A stretch of DNA of 64,000 bases from Leucocoprinus leucothites (GCA_013368445.1 JAACJO010000020.1:372001-436000); one strand, 5' to 3'; shown: positions 44,268 to 56,600, numbered from the stretch's first letter. Notes: generated by a model from the letters alone, not told the origin. Made by a program: numbers and translations.

Positions 44268-47200
44268 ATGTCCAAGTCATCAAAAACCTCTACCAGACAG
44301 TACACACCCTCTTATTTATCCCGCTCTTCAACCCCAGATTCCAATGAACCTATTTATTTCTTGAATGGACTACAGAACAATAGTTATCCCAGACTGAAGA
44401 CCCTGACCCGACTCTCTTATTTAAATGAAGTTTCTCTTACTCCTATGCAATCCAACACCCTTTATCTTCCCCTAAAAGTGCACCTACCAGAGAGAACCAT
44501 GGATACCTTAGCACTCCTTGACTCAGGAGCTGGAGCTGATCTTATTGATTGAGATCTCATCAATGAATGAAAACTCCCAAGAAGAAAACTCCCAAAACCC
44601 CTTGCAATCAGGAATAGAGATGGATCAGTCATAGAAAACACATCCATCACCAATTATGTAGTAATTGAAACAACCATTTATGGAAAATGAATCAAGACCA
44701 ATGCAATTGTTACAAACCTAGGATGACCCAGAATAATCTATGGGATCCTGTGGTTTTCAAAACACAATCCAGATGTAGATTGGACCAAGAAGACCCTTTC
44801 TTGGTGATCTTACATCAAAAACCAGGAATTCACCACATTCCTTGATTCAGCATTTCCTGACACAATCAGCCTGGATGAACTCAACCCATCAGAACAAGAC
44901 ATCATCATATTCAATGCCAAAACATCACATTCTCAGACATTCACCCAACAACATGGAGAAAAGAAAGAAACTGATCCCACTAAGATAGTACCCAATTATC
45001 TTCACAAATTCCTCGATCTTTTCAATGAGAAGAAAAGTGAAAGATTTCCCCCATCTTGAACCTATGATCATAAGATTGAGATGAAACCATCATTCCAACC
45101 CAAAGCCTTTCCTTTTGACAAACTATTGTATGGAGAAACCCTCAAACTTGACAAATTCATTGAAGAAAATCTATGAAAGGAATACATCAGACTGTCAAAG
45201 TCACCAATGGCTTCTCCTTTCTTCTTTGCATCAAAGAAAAATGGATCTCTGAGACCATGCCAACATTACTGATACCTTAACGAACATACCATCAAAAATG
45301 CCTATCCAATCCCTAGTATCCAATCAATCCTCAATTGACTTCAAGGATTGAAATATTTCACTGCACTTGATGTATGACTTGGATATAACAACATTTGCAT
45401 TTTTGATGGAGACCAATGGAAAGGAGCCTTCCACACTCACAAAGGGTTATTTGAACCCACCATCATGTTCTTTGGAATGTGCAATAGTCCAACAACATTT
45501 CAGAATATGATGGACACCATCCTTGCTCCCCTCATCCATCAAAATAAGGTCATCATATACATGGACAATGTGTTGATTCATGCAAAAACAAAACAAGAAC
45601 TATGAGAAATCACCTGCCAAGTATTTGAAATTTTCCAAAAACATGATCTCTATCTCAAAGCAGAGAAATTTGATTTCGAAAAAGAAAAATTGGCATACCT
45701 AGGATTTATAATTTCACCCAACGAAGTTTGCATGGATCCAATAAAACTCAAAGGAATAGCAGATTGGCCCATACCTAAAAATCCATGAGATATCTGCAAA
45801 TTCATTGGATTCTGCAACTTCTACCAAAAATTCATAAGAAATTATGCACACTACGCAGCCTCTCTTAACACTCTTCTTTGCAAAAATCAACCATTTCAAT
45901 GGAATTCATCTGTGAACAAGAACTCCTTGCAATTATCTGTGCATTACAAGAATGGCAACACTACATTGATGGCTCACTGCATGAAACCATTGTATGGACA
46001 GATCATGACAATATAATTCATTGGGCTAAACTATCAAAGTTATCCCAATAGACAATTCAATGGTCCACCCTCATCTGTGCCCACAAAGTCAAGATCTGCC
46101 ATATTGCTGGCATTAAAAATGTCATGGCTGATGCACTCTCACGCTGACCTGACCATGTCACCAAAGAAGAGAAACCACAAGTGGCCATCCCTGCCCATAT
46201 GTTTGATACATCAACCTTCCTAGCAATGGACATTGATATCCTTGATCCAGAAATTGAAGAATCACATGGCTCACCCCACATCAACAAAAAAGGATGCTTC
46301 ACATTACCTGCCAACAACACTTTCAAGAAATATTTACTCCAACAAGTACATGATGCCCCAACAGCAGGACATCCTGGTACAACTGAAACCATACTCAAAC
46401 TAGAAGAATATGTCACATGGCCCAGAATGAGAACTTTTGTCAAGAACTACATGAAAGGATACCTGATCTGTCAACAACACAAAATCAACAGACAACCTTT
46501 CAAGCCCCCACTCCAACCCATTAAAAGACCACACTCTTTGTGACCCTTCGTGCAAATAGCTATGGATCTCATCACCAATCTTCCAGAAGTTGATGGATTC
46601 AATTCTATTTTGTCTGTAGTGGACCATGGACTCACAAAAGGGATAATTATAGTACCAACATGAAAAGAAGCCACTGCAGATCACATCTCTGATCTGTTAA
46701 TCAAGAATGTCTTCTCACATTTTGGAACCCCAGACAAAATTATCTCTGATCAAGACCCTAGATTTGTTGCTAAATCTGTTCAAGCTCTGTTCAAGAAGCT
46801 AGGAATAGAACACACATAATCTACCACATACCATCCTCAATCCAACAGTACCACTGAATGCTTCAACCAGGAAATCAAAATGTACCTTTCTGCTTACTGC
46901 TCCAAGAATGCTCTTGACTGGCTGAAGAAGTTACCCCTTGTTGAATTTGCACACAATTCTCGCACCCACTCCAACAGATCACAGACACCCTTTGAACTGA
47001 TGTACAGCCACCCTCTCAAAGCTTTCCCAACTGATCAAGAACCAATGAACAATCCAGCAACTGAAGACTGCATCAACTGGATAAAGAATATCCACATCAC
47101 CACACAAGATTCACATGAGAAAGCAAGGCAAACTATGACTGAACACATCAAAGGTCCACTTCCCAAACTAGAAGTAGGACAGAAGGTTTGGCTGGATTCA

Positions 47201-47599
47201 TGTAACCTCCCTATTCAAGCACCATCAAAAAAACTATCAGTGGAATGTGTAGGACCTTTTGAAATCACAAGGAAACTTGGACCTGTGAACTACAAACTAA
47301 AATTACCTTAAATTATGGAAAGTTCATCCCTGCTTCCATGTAGGGCTCCTATGGCCAGTAACTGAGAACAACAAATATGGAAATCATTTTGAGAACCCAC
47401 CACCTGATCTCATAGAAGGAGAAGAAGAATGGGAAGTCAAAGACATTATTCACCATCACAAAACACATTGTAGAAAGATCAAATATCTGATCCACTGGAA
47501 AGGATACCCAAATTCAGAATGGACATGGCAGCCTGCAGACACCCTAAAGAATGCACAGGAGATGCTGGACACATATAAACAGCATCACAAACTTTGTTG
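44268..47599 (+). pseudogene. Gypsy-E pol with chromodomain
   Basis: Protease: LALLDSGAGADLID near 44510. [16 protein letters not shown] near 45220, LDVxLGYNNI, FFGMCNSPTTFQNMMD, then YMDN near 45559, where the second catalytic Asp of YMDD has become Asn. RNase H has lost its front part near 45900 and resumes as EQELLAIICALQEWQHYIDG, ending ADALSR. Integrase: HDAPTAGHPG with a degenerate CX2C, then MDLIT, ISDQDPRF and the final Glu (near 46857). A frameshift near 47310 precedes the chromodomain (47426-47590), EEEWEVKDIIHHHKTHCRKI..WKGYPNSEWTW. Chromodomains read histone marks and steer chromoviruses to heterochromatin. At least ten stops are TGA. Confidence 0.93.
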
Positions 47600-48852
47600 A
47601 AAAACCCAGAATCATGCAGCACCTCATTCCAAACATCACCCCAGAACCCTACACCTACCAAACCAACATACCTCTTATACCCCTCCACAAATCAGACATC
47701 ATATCTAATTCCAATCATTTATCTCCACACCCTCCAACATATACTGCACCTGGACCAGGAATGAGCTATGTCTCTACCCCTCCAGTCACAACCATTGAAA
47801 TCATTCAGCCCCCTTCCCCAATCTCAGAAGATTCCACACCAGAAGAAAGCATCACCAACCCCACTCGAGCCATTCATACCTTCCAACTCTACAACACCCC
47901 CTTCACTGAAGCTAGGGCCACTCTCCTCAAAGATTCACTTGACACTGTCCAGTTTGATCATGCTTTCCTAAAGGCTCCAGATCCAAGTGAGCCTAGCAAG
48001 GCTCAACAAGGATCTGAACTCCCTGATCTCCAGTACCTGGATGGACCCAATGATGGAACCAATGGGGTACCCCCTGAACTTCCTAATGTAGCTCAACCTG
48101 ACACCCCTGAGAGAGAAGAACAAGCTGGAACACCTGATAATGGACTACAATTGTCACAAACAGAATCTGACCTGGTTCCCACCCCTGAAATTCCTGAACC
48201 AAGAGTTTACTGCACAATCTGTAGGATCAATGGTCATTTCATGGACCAATGTGAACATTACACCTGTAACTACTGTTGACACTCAGCCCCTGGACATCTC
48301 AGACAATACTGCTTCCTCAACAAACACTGAGCCTGTACCACCTGAGAGTTTGCACAAGTCCTCCAATGATGAGCCATTGCAAAGTTCCCACAACTACACC
48401 TCTTCCCACTCACTACATTCATCAATGGAGTCTCTGATCAAGAACAACAATGGCTCAAACCTATCCTTACCCACAAACATCCATCCCAAGTATTTAGACC
48501 TGGAGACCTCCCCTTATCTTCTTCCCAAACCTCTCCAGCTCAAGAAATCTGTCCAATCCAACCAGCCTGACATCAACAACAAAGGCAAAATGAAGTTGTC
48601 CTCCATGTGGGACTCAACTCAACAGACACAAGTAGAATACAAGTTCTACCACCATGTTCTCCAACTCCTGACACCTGACATTCGTATTACAAAATGCCTC
48701 ACTGTCGACCTTGTACCCAACACCACCTCAGACCCCAATAAGTCTCTGATGGAGGCTATGACCATTGGGATGCTTATGGAGAAGAGTATGATGGCCCCTA
48801 TGATAACGTTGCCTGGGACAACATCACTGGGGAGCCCTATGGAGACTACTGA
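47551..48852 (+). pseudogene. Gypsy-E 3' accessory ORF with zinc knuckles
   Basis: Downstream of the chromodomain. A Pro/Thr/Ser-rich stretch (47640-47900) leads to an acidic part (PSEPSKAQQGSELPDLQYLD). Then come two knuckles: CTICRINGHFMDQC near 48205 (CX2CX4HX4C) and CNYC-stop-HSAPGHLRQYC near 48265 (CX2CX6HX4C). The same frame continues, with stops, to an acidic Tyr-rich end, HWDAYGEEYDGPYDNVAWDN and GEPYGDY, 54 bp before the 3' LTR. The element at 60499-61077 has a related frame in the same place. The position is that of env or accessory genes, but the content looks like a nucleic-acid-binding protein. I know no function for it. Confidence 0.6.
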
Positions 48853-48895
48853 ATGGGTTTTGAGTAAAGACATTGATGAGGACATCAAGTCTTAC

Positions 48896-48906
48896 AAAAG
48901 GGATAA
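48896..48906 (+). promoter_or_regulatory. Gypsy-E polypurine tract
   Basis: AAAAGGGATAA ends at the base before the 3' LTR (48907). It is the primer site for plus-strand DNA synthesis. The family-2 element has AGGAAAGGGATAA in the same place (60449-60461, reverse strand). Confidence 0.8.
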
Positions 48907-49603
48907 TGTTATAAATGTCAACCTGATTGATGCCCACTGTGACTTGATTGTTCTAGATGCTGACACAGCCACCTGGTCCAAAGCAGCCCTACTCGATTGG
49001 GAGGAATCCATTGGAAAGTTTGACATTGAAGAAGAAAGGTTCAACATTGATTGGGATGAGTACAACTGGATGGACATCATCACTAGGATCCAAAGGAACA
49101 GTTTTTCTGTTTGATAGAAATGGACTAACAGACTGATAAACAGACAATGATAGTTTCATGGACATTGTGTTTGGATTTGAACATTAGGATATCTAACTAT
49201 GATAGCTGTTACATCAGTGGACAGATTAGTATTTATCAGTATTTTGATTGTGATATTGGACTTGTAATTGTAGTTTCGTAGTTTGATACTGTTTCAGTTA
49301 GTTAGTATTTAAGGACCTTGTATTAGGAAAGATTAAACTTATGTTTAATCTTTCCTTTATTTCCCAGACTACTTGTGTTTACTCACCCTGACTTGAATTC
49401 ACTTGTATCATTGTTGTTGTCTCGAACCTTGTGCTACCTTAGACTTACCACAAGTCTTCTTGGCCTTCTCTTGCTGGGCTTTCAAGAATACTCAAGCTCA
49501 TTAATTGAAGTAGGTTAAAGACCAGATAGCTGCTGTTTTACATAACCCAGCCATGTGTTGTGACACATGATGTTACTAGGTGCTCTGACTGTAAATCTTA
49601 ACA
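48907..49603 (+). repeat. Gypsy-E 3' LTR
   Basis: 697 bp, TGTTATAAATG to AAATCTTAACA, followed by the target duplicate GGTTC. The hairpin at about 49326-49355 is a near-perfect palindrome here (GGAAAGATTAAAC/GTTTAATCTTTCC), and the 12-mer seen in the 5' LTR reads ATGTTTAATCTT. Confidence 0.95.
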
Positions 49604-49715
49604 GGTTCATTGAATGACTGCTCACTGCAAAGTAAGAAATTATAGGAACTGACTTGGGTCCCTCTTCATGGTCAGCTCTAGTAATCCGCATTTCTTGAGA
49701 GCACAAGACAATCAA

Positions 49716-50974
49716 GAAAGTGGGAAAAGTGAGTCACTGTTGCTTTGGAGCAGGAATCTTATTTAGATGATATTGTGCATCACAGTAGTGCTCCTTTCCA
49801 TGCTGCTCCTGTAGACTTAATCTTACTATCCTATCTTCATGTTAGGCGGACAAGAGTTGAATGACAATCTGTTCCAAGTTACTGGTTTCCTCAAAAGGAA
49901 GAGACAGAACCAAGTCAATTATGCATGTCCATCTCCAATATGTTCTAGTTTTGGCATCAGCTGTTGGTTAATGGCTCTTAATGTCTATACATGTTTGTAT
50001 GAGATCGAATTTACCAGCACTGTATCCTTTTGCTGGAGGAAGTACCCATCAGCTCCATTCAATCTGCACCAGGGAAAGCAGCATTTGCTGTTCCAATCTT
50101 GACATCTCAGGAAATTGTTTCATTCCCAGTTGGCTTCCCCTTGTGTATCACCAATAATCCCTGATGCTTATAGAGCTTTTGTTTTTTGATATCAGAGATC
50201 AAGGGTTGCAACATCCTTTTCAGTCCTTAGAACTTACACAAGAGGACGGCCCTGCCTCTGGGAGTTCTGCCAGCCAATCAAACTTTCCCCACTTCCAGTA
50301 AGGTCAAAGTCTTCAACTTGAATGCCAAATCATGTTTAATTCTTTTTTCAATGTTTTCGCAGTTCATTTCCAGTGAGAGCATGTGAATTGCCATTCAGTC
50401 ACTCACTTAGTGCTCCAACCTCAGTGGGTACAACACCATTCCAAAGGCAATCATAGTTTTGAACTAGACCTGCAATAGCCAGTGCAAATCCAAAAAGGGC
50501 ATTCAAAATGATTATCTTTCAACCACGGCTCACCATTCCTGTCAATGACCTGCTGTCTATACTTGTTGGTTAGGGAGCATCCTCCATCTACCCTGACAAG
50601 TATTTATGCATACTTATTTAGGCTTGACTTCTATTCAGGCAGTACTGCAGTAGGGGTTGAATTGAATGTACATATCTGCCATGTGTGGAATCAGAACTGA
50701 ATTACATCCTCAATGAAAACTCTCCTTGGCCATGCCAAACAACCAAGAACAGAAAGGCTCTACCCCTGGTCAGTGGTACTGGGGTACCATTTGGCTTTGC
50801 AATTCAAATGTAAAAATCCTGCAGTCAGCAGTTCAGTAAATTTTACTTCTCAGTCCAATATGCTCTGGTCTCAAGTCTGCTGTGACCCCGGTAGCTAGAA
50901 ATCGACCTGACAGTCAAGGCACTGTCTTTGGGAGTCTCCCCAAATCCTGTCTTGTGAATTGGAATTTCCATATA
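49716..50974. other. No recognised gene
   Basis: Sequence between Gypsy-E and the pogo element, with short open frames only. It may include upstream exons of the minus-strand gene split by Gypsy-E (exon at 49604-49715), but none can be supported. Confidence 0.35.
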
Positions 50975-52556
50975 CAGTCATCTATCAGTCCTTGAGACAG
51001 CAAAGCTTAGCTATTATTTTGTGCTCTTCTCCCATGTCATGTTCAAAAAAAAACTTTATATTACGAACAAATACCTTGTTGGCTACATTGGGTAAAATCA
51101 AGGAGACAGTGGGTTCAATGGAACTGGATATCAGAGCAAATCTTTCGAAGGTCTCTTATTGGAGGAATATCAATCCTTGAGACAAGTCACATCACATTGG
51201 CAATCCACTGGCAATGACCAAATCTGGCTGATCAACCTTATCTAAGGTGCTTCAACATCCACCTCCAAATGAGGGCTGTTGTGCAAATCTACTTCCTCAT
51301 CATCTTCCACATCATCAGCACCCTCCCAAACTGTGGGCAGAGGCACAGGGGGCTCAATGCCCTCTAACTGTGGCTTGGTCCATCTTGGTCTTTGCTTCTC
51401 CTGCTTGGCTAGCTGAGCCTCAGCCATCCACTCTTCAACCAAAACTTTATGCTCCCTTCGCTGCTCATTATTTCGTGCAACTTGGTTGGTGTTCTCCTTC
51501 TTCCACTGTGCCATAATTACTGATCTACACTCTCGTTCAGCTCTCCTATGTTGAATTAATTCTTGTTTCTCTTGTTCCACTCTCTCTGCTGCCTCTACAC
51601 CTTCTGTAAATGCAAGATCACTCAGTAACCGAGGCATTCCATCGCCAATGGTTTGCTTTGACTGCTTTCATGCTTTTTTTGGCTCCTGAGCCTGGATCTG
51701 AACCTGAGATTGCCCCACATACATTGACTGCAGGACCATAGTGGCTTGCATCCATATCAGTATGTTCTTCTGCTGCTCATTCATCTCCTGTGCTTCTTTT
51801 AAGGCCTTTTGCATCTTTAGCTCTCAAACGGTCATCACGGGGCAGTCAAGTAGTGCCTGGTATCAATTTCAGGTCGGAGTGAATGGAGTTGGAAGGTAAA
51901 TCGGAGGTGGATGATCACTGCAGATTGGTGATGATGATGTCAAATAGCTGAGGGGAGTCTTGCTGAGGGATTGAATGGTGTCATTCGCAAGGTTTGTATA
52001 GAGACAAACAGTGGAAGAGACATTAGGGCCAGTAGAACTAGTGGGTGACTTGTTCCATCAGCATTTGTTAGGAGTACCACCAATATCATGACTCTGAATG
52101 TCATTCTGATTTTGTTCGAGATAAGCTTCCTGGTCTAGTGTTTGTGATTGTAGCCACTTTTGAATCACTGACTTGATCAATGTTGAGACCACAGATACTG
52201 CAGGATCAAGTGGTAATGGTAGACCACCTGCTGAGCTGGATTCAAGACTTGGTGTAAGCACAGTTTCAGGAATAGCATTGGGGTTGTAAGGAACAACACC
52301 TGTTATGGCAAAAGCTGATATAATCTTTGTTGCCATTAAAGTTTCAGTGTGAGCCTTTGCATACAGCTCTAGGAAATTTGATTTCATGACCTGAAGCTTG
52401 GTTTGATGTTCAAACTTGTCCCAAACTGCTGTCCAGCATTGCTTTAGAACACTAAAGACCACTACATCAAGGCCTTGGTAAAGGTGTGTAGAATGAGATG
52501 GATAGCACAGAACATCAATTTTGTGCTCTTGAGCATAACTGAGGAACCCATAGGTA

Positions 52557-53647
52557 AGGTAGAGGCAGTCCATACACATCCAATGTCACATGAAGTGACA
52601 ACTTGGTGACAGGGTTGTTAGTATAGTCTCACAGGCCCTCAGTGCTTGTGTTGCATTGAGCTGATTAGATTACACAGTGTAAATAGACAGGCTATAAACC
52701 CAACTAAATCAAACCCCCACCTCTTGCATATCCCCTATGAGTGAGTCTGGAAGTATACAGTGTCCCCTGTATTTCTGTGAGGCCCAAGCAGCCTGCTCTC
52801 CACTCAATCCCTTGTGGTATGCATCTAAAAACCTGTGAGCTCGATGGGCATACCTGTCAAATTTAGATTGTGTATTGGTATCAAATCAAAGTTAATAGAA
52901 GACTGGAAAAGTTACTTTTGTACATGCTCTGCTGCCACTGTTCTTATTGCAGCTGCCATATTCCTCTCAAGTGATTTTTCTATTGTTTCATGGTTGGCAC
53001 TTTAGGCAAGAGGATATTCTCAGTAGACTTGCTTGGCATGCCCCCAGCACTGCTCAATGGGGTTTAACTCGCAGTGAAACTTCAGCAGGAAGAGCACCCC
53101 ATATCCTTGCTTGCCACATTTAATTTCGAGGATGGAAGTTTGATCTGAGAAGTCAGGTTGGTTATAGAGAACCCACCATTGGCAGCAGTTAGTTCCTTCA
53201 CATGCAAAGTTTTGACATGTTAAGTTGAGCCTCTGCTGTACCTGGTGAAATCATCTGAATGGAGAGATGAGCTCTCTTTAATTGAGTGTGGTCCCCAAGG
53301 TTGTTGATCCAAGACCTGACTCACTTTGAGTGCCCCATTCTTCACTCACCATGCATCTACAATAATTGATGCAATGTGTCAGACTCATTAGCTCTAAGCC
53401 AGAACTAGGCATGTGCCCCAGCCCATGATTTGGGTCAAAAATCTTCTATTTGAATGATAAATTTACTTGAGCCAAAATCAAAAAAAGTGAAACCACAGAA
53501 ATATGCGGAATGTGCCTATCTATGATTCTATGGTTTCAGAATTTCGAATAATGTTGCTAGGCCATTTATCATTGATTTTTAGTGGAAATGTCACGAAAAA
53601 TCATGCTTTTGCATGTGACATTGGATGTGTATGGACTACATCTACCT
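52557..53647 (-). mobile_element. Nested TIR element (TA target) in pogo transposase
   Basis: 1091 bp flanked by TA (52555-52556 and 53648-53649). The inverted repeats are about 36 bp (52557-52592 and 53612-53647), differing at two positions. They begin AGGTAGAKGYAGTCCATACA. Removing the element with one TA restores an uninterrupted reading frame in the host transposase. It carries the C-terminal remnant of its own transposase, so it is an internally deleted copy of a larger transposon. Confidence 0.92.
52820..53340 (-). pseudogene. C-terminal remnant of a DDE transposase in the nested element
   Basis: Minus-strand fragments in shifting frames. One is a Cys-rich stretch (CEGTNCCQWWVLYNQPDF near 53190). 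Next is FLLKFHCELNPIEQCWGHAK near 53070, with the final catalytic Glu in ELNPIEQ. The last is YAHRAHRFLDAYHKGLSGEQ near 52830. These match the C-terminal half of an IS630/Tc1-related (DDE_3-type) transposase family common in Agaricomycetes, from memory of the family. The N-terminal DNA-binding part and first Asp residues are missing. Confidence 0.65.
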
Positions 53648-55181
53648 TATAGTGTGAGTTGTGACCATCCACCAGGAGAAGATATCATTGGCCATTTGCC
53701 TTGACTGATGTTTGCTGATCGAAATGTTTGATCCATTCTATTCCAATCTTGCCATTAGTGTAGTCCTTTGGGGAATGTCTGATACTATGATAATTATTTT
53801 TTGGTTAACAGGAACATTTATGATATAAGTCAGATCATATTGCTCACAAAGCATTCAAAGGATTATTCTGAAGCCACAAGGTCCAGAAGGCCTGTCCTTT
53901 GAAGATAACTGCTGGTGGGATTGATATTCCATCTGCACAGATTGTAACAATGATGGTAATGTTTTTGCGATCTCTACTTCATTGTTGATGCTGAATAGAC
54001 TCTCCTGCAGGTCTTATCACATAGTCACTGAGGCCAACACCCTTTTGAATGCCAGTCTCATTGACACCATATATATTTCTGGGAATAATTGCCTCATTTT
54101 AGTTTCTGAGGCAGCAAGGGTCTTCTTCAATATATCAAAAAATGCCTTTTTTGTGTGAGGGTTCCCTGCTCGAGCACACAATGTGTTGAGTGCATGTGAT
54201 TTGTAGTGATGCAATCTGCTGTGGTGATGATCCAAGAATCTACCAACCCAACAACTTCCAAGTCCCTCCTCTGGAAAGCTTTCTTCATGCCGTGCCTATG
54301 CTATCTCTTCAGCATGCTCTCTGAGCTGTTTATGGTTGAGTGGCCACCCCCATCGAGCCATAGAAATAGCATAATCAACAACTGTGCTTTTCTCAGCTGT
54401 AGACAACCAGCATTTCAACTCATTAAATTCCTGCATTGAGCAAAGACCCTTTGCTCAGTGTGAAAGTGTAGTTTTGTCAAGCTTATAAATGTACCCAGTC
54501 TCTGTCAGACAACACTGCTCTGTTTCTTCCACAATCTTGTGAAGGCTCTTCTTTTTCTGGCCTTCTCATTTCTGTTCAGTGAGATATGCTTCAACAGCAA
54601 CAGCCATCCACTTCTCCTGCTCCTGTGAGTGCTGTATTTTCTTTAGAGCTTGAGATCTTGCATGGCCTGGCATTGGAGGAAGTAGCAGATTGGTTTATCT
54701 ATCTATATCTGACATGATTCATGTTATCTTGCTGCATTAGCTGAGCCTCGAGGCCAACATAAAGTATCACACAACAGTAGAGATTTGATTTCCTCTTATG
54801 GTAATGCATGATGTGACATGCCTCTCTCTCCCTGCCCAGCACAAATCTTATCATCTCTCCACTTGTTGAGTTCTTGTTAAAAAAAAGACTGAGAATTGAT
54901 AGATACTGTGTATTCATCTACTTTAGTGCATTTTTTATTTTTTTGAAGGATATACCATGGGGCTATTACACTGAACAGTGTTTTTTGCTCAGAAACCAGG
55001 TTCATTTCACACATTGGTAAGCACATAATGGATGGATAAGCTTGGGCAATTTATGCAGGCTAGATGTAAGGGGATTATGATTTTTAGTGAATTTTTGGAA
55101 GCTGGAAATGCTCTGATTAAGGAGGGAAAATTTGTTGTCTCAAGGAGTGATGGCTGTCTCAAGGACCGATAGATGACTGTA

Positions 55182-56600
55182 GGCTTGATGTGCAGCATGG
55201 GAATGCTCCCTACAGTTGCATAAATCTGATCTCCAATTGAGCAGCAATTGAGTGATCTAGTTTCATATATTTGTCTTTGTAGTACTCAGTAGCTTCTTTG
55301 TGTTTGATAATTGTTTCTACTCTATATACAGCCACCCTCAGACACAAGTTACATTTCGTGCATGTATGAATGAATGAGTTATGTGAAAAACCTATTGACA
55401 GGAATCAACCTCCAGGTCACTTACAGACTCTGCAGTGAAGAAGCATCACTAGCGGTCCTGACAGGCACAATGGTAAGCATAGCACAACATGCACAAACCC
55501 TGCCATTGTGACTAACCTTGTTCTCTGACCTCTCTTTATCAGAGATTGAATATTGCCAGTCACCAATTCAGTCAGCATTCCAGTTGTTTGGAGTAGAATA
55601 CTCACCTAAGAGTTATCCTTGCTCTTAATGTTGAATGTGAGATTCAATTTGCAAATTGAGATCAAAGGACCTGTCAACTTCCTTTGCTTGCCAAGCACCT
55701 TCAAAAATCCATTTCTCTGCCCATGTAAACCCTCACTCTGGGTAGACAACAGTGACAGAGAGGTTGTCCACTTGCTGTTGGAGTTGTCTGACTTGTATTC
55801 ACTGTCTGAGCTAGTTGATTCACAACTTGGTAGCCTTGATGAAGGGTAGTCTAATTCATCGAGGATGCTGAGATATTTCTCAATCTCAAGACAATCTTTT
55901 TCTTCAACATCACTTCTCTTGATGAGGAAAAACAGGAGACTGTTAGGCAACAATCCTTTCTTGTAAAAAGCACAGAAATGGATGCTGCAAAATTCTCCAT
56001 AGATGGGATCATACATTGAGTAACAGACCATTGGATACCCAGTTGCATGTAGAAGCTCAGTATCACTGTACAGCATAAAGGTGCCATAGTAAACAGGGAT
56101 GTAGTAGGTTTGTGGTTTGCTATTGGGCTGGAACAGTGTGTCAGTTAATTGTCAAGTAGAACTCCTTTAGATGCCACCAACCTGAAGATAGATGATGATT
56201 GTGGCAGTCTCTTGGTGAATTTCAGAGTGTGAGGTCTGGAAAGCCATGGCTGTATGTTGTAAGTGGGAAGGAGAGAGAAGAGCAAGAGGTAAGTGACAGG
56301 AATGAGCCCAGTTCTATGCAGTGCTGATGGTGGGCAGATTGAGATATATTGAATCTTACAGTCCACTGTATAGTGCCCTCAAGATCTCCACATGGAGGAT
56401 CTATCAGTTCTCCAGCAAGAAAATTTCATATTCCCTTTGTGACAGTGCAGGCTCAAGCATCAAATGATTTCTTAGAAATAGTTTCATTGGGGGACATTGA
56501 TGAATGGTAAAACTTGACTGAGCTGTTTCCCTGTGTTTCCCTTCCACTACTTCTGATATGCTGCCAAAAGAGTGTTGCCAGTTCTTGCATTCTTTCAAGG
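55182..56600 (-). pseudogene. Unidentified gene relic (minus), left of solo LTR
   Basis: Open frames on minus at 56076-55606 (SDTELLHATGYPMVCYSMYD and an acidic Ser-rich stretch DELDYPSSRLPSCESTSSDS), 56366-56145 and 56628-56404 suggest a spliced or broken gene. Its upstream side seems to cross the solo LTR, since the minus frame reads LCQREITLTL at 57290 and KECKNWQHSF at 56595 without a break when one CAAGG copy is removed. No family is recognised. Confidence 0.35.

Larger units (their letters stand above)
41189..49603 (+). mobile_element. Gypsy-E, complete Ty3/gypsy chromovirus
   Basis: An 8415-bp element with two LTRs (696 and 697 bp), self-type PBS, gag, protease, RT, RNase H (partly deleted), integrase with chromodomain, a 3' accessory ORF and a polypurine tract. 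The host pentamer GGTTC flanks it (41184-41188 and 49604-49608). The LTRs are alike along their length, differing mainly by C/T and G/A changes. Coding has many TGA stops where Arg is expected, so it is inactive. A solo LTR of the same family is at 7365-8060. Confidence 0.96.
51242..54673 (-). pseudogene. Pogo-like transposase (CENP-B HTH + DDE_1), interrupted
   Basis: A cut-and-paste transposase. From the ATG at 54673 it has a basic start (MPGHARSQALKKIQ) and a CENP-B-type helix-turn-helix ending GSCWVGRFLDHHHSRLHHYKS near 54200, which binds the TIRs. The catalytic domain follows. The first Asp block appears as NETGIQKGV near 54050, Asn replacing the expected Asp. DGHNSHY near 53655 is cut by the nested element and continues at 52556 as TYGFLSYAQEHKIDVLCYPS, then HSTHLYQGLDVVVF. 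The C-terminal part (52058 down to 51242) is rich in Q, E and K and looks coiled coil. Several frameshifts and stops between 52700 and 54660 make it a pseudogene. Confidence 0.85.
50975..55179 (-). mobile_element. Pogo-like DNA transposon
   Basis: 4205 bp including a nested 1091-bp element, so 3114 bp originally. It is flanked by TA (50973-50974 and 55180-55181). The terminal inverted repeats begin CAGTCATCTATC[A/G]GTCCTTGAGACAGC at both ends. A second CCTTGAGACA motif lies about 200 bp inside the left end and about 30 bp inside the right end. One transposase gene on minus spans most of the element. Confidence 0.9.

Noticed and set aside
48140..49114. 324-codon frame as the main accessory protein of Gypsy-E
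   Set aside because: The zinc knuckles and the acidic Tyr-rich tail shared with family 2 lie in another register. The long open frame may be chance in T-poor sequence; only its U3 part is reported as a finding.
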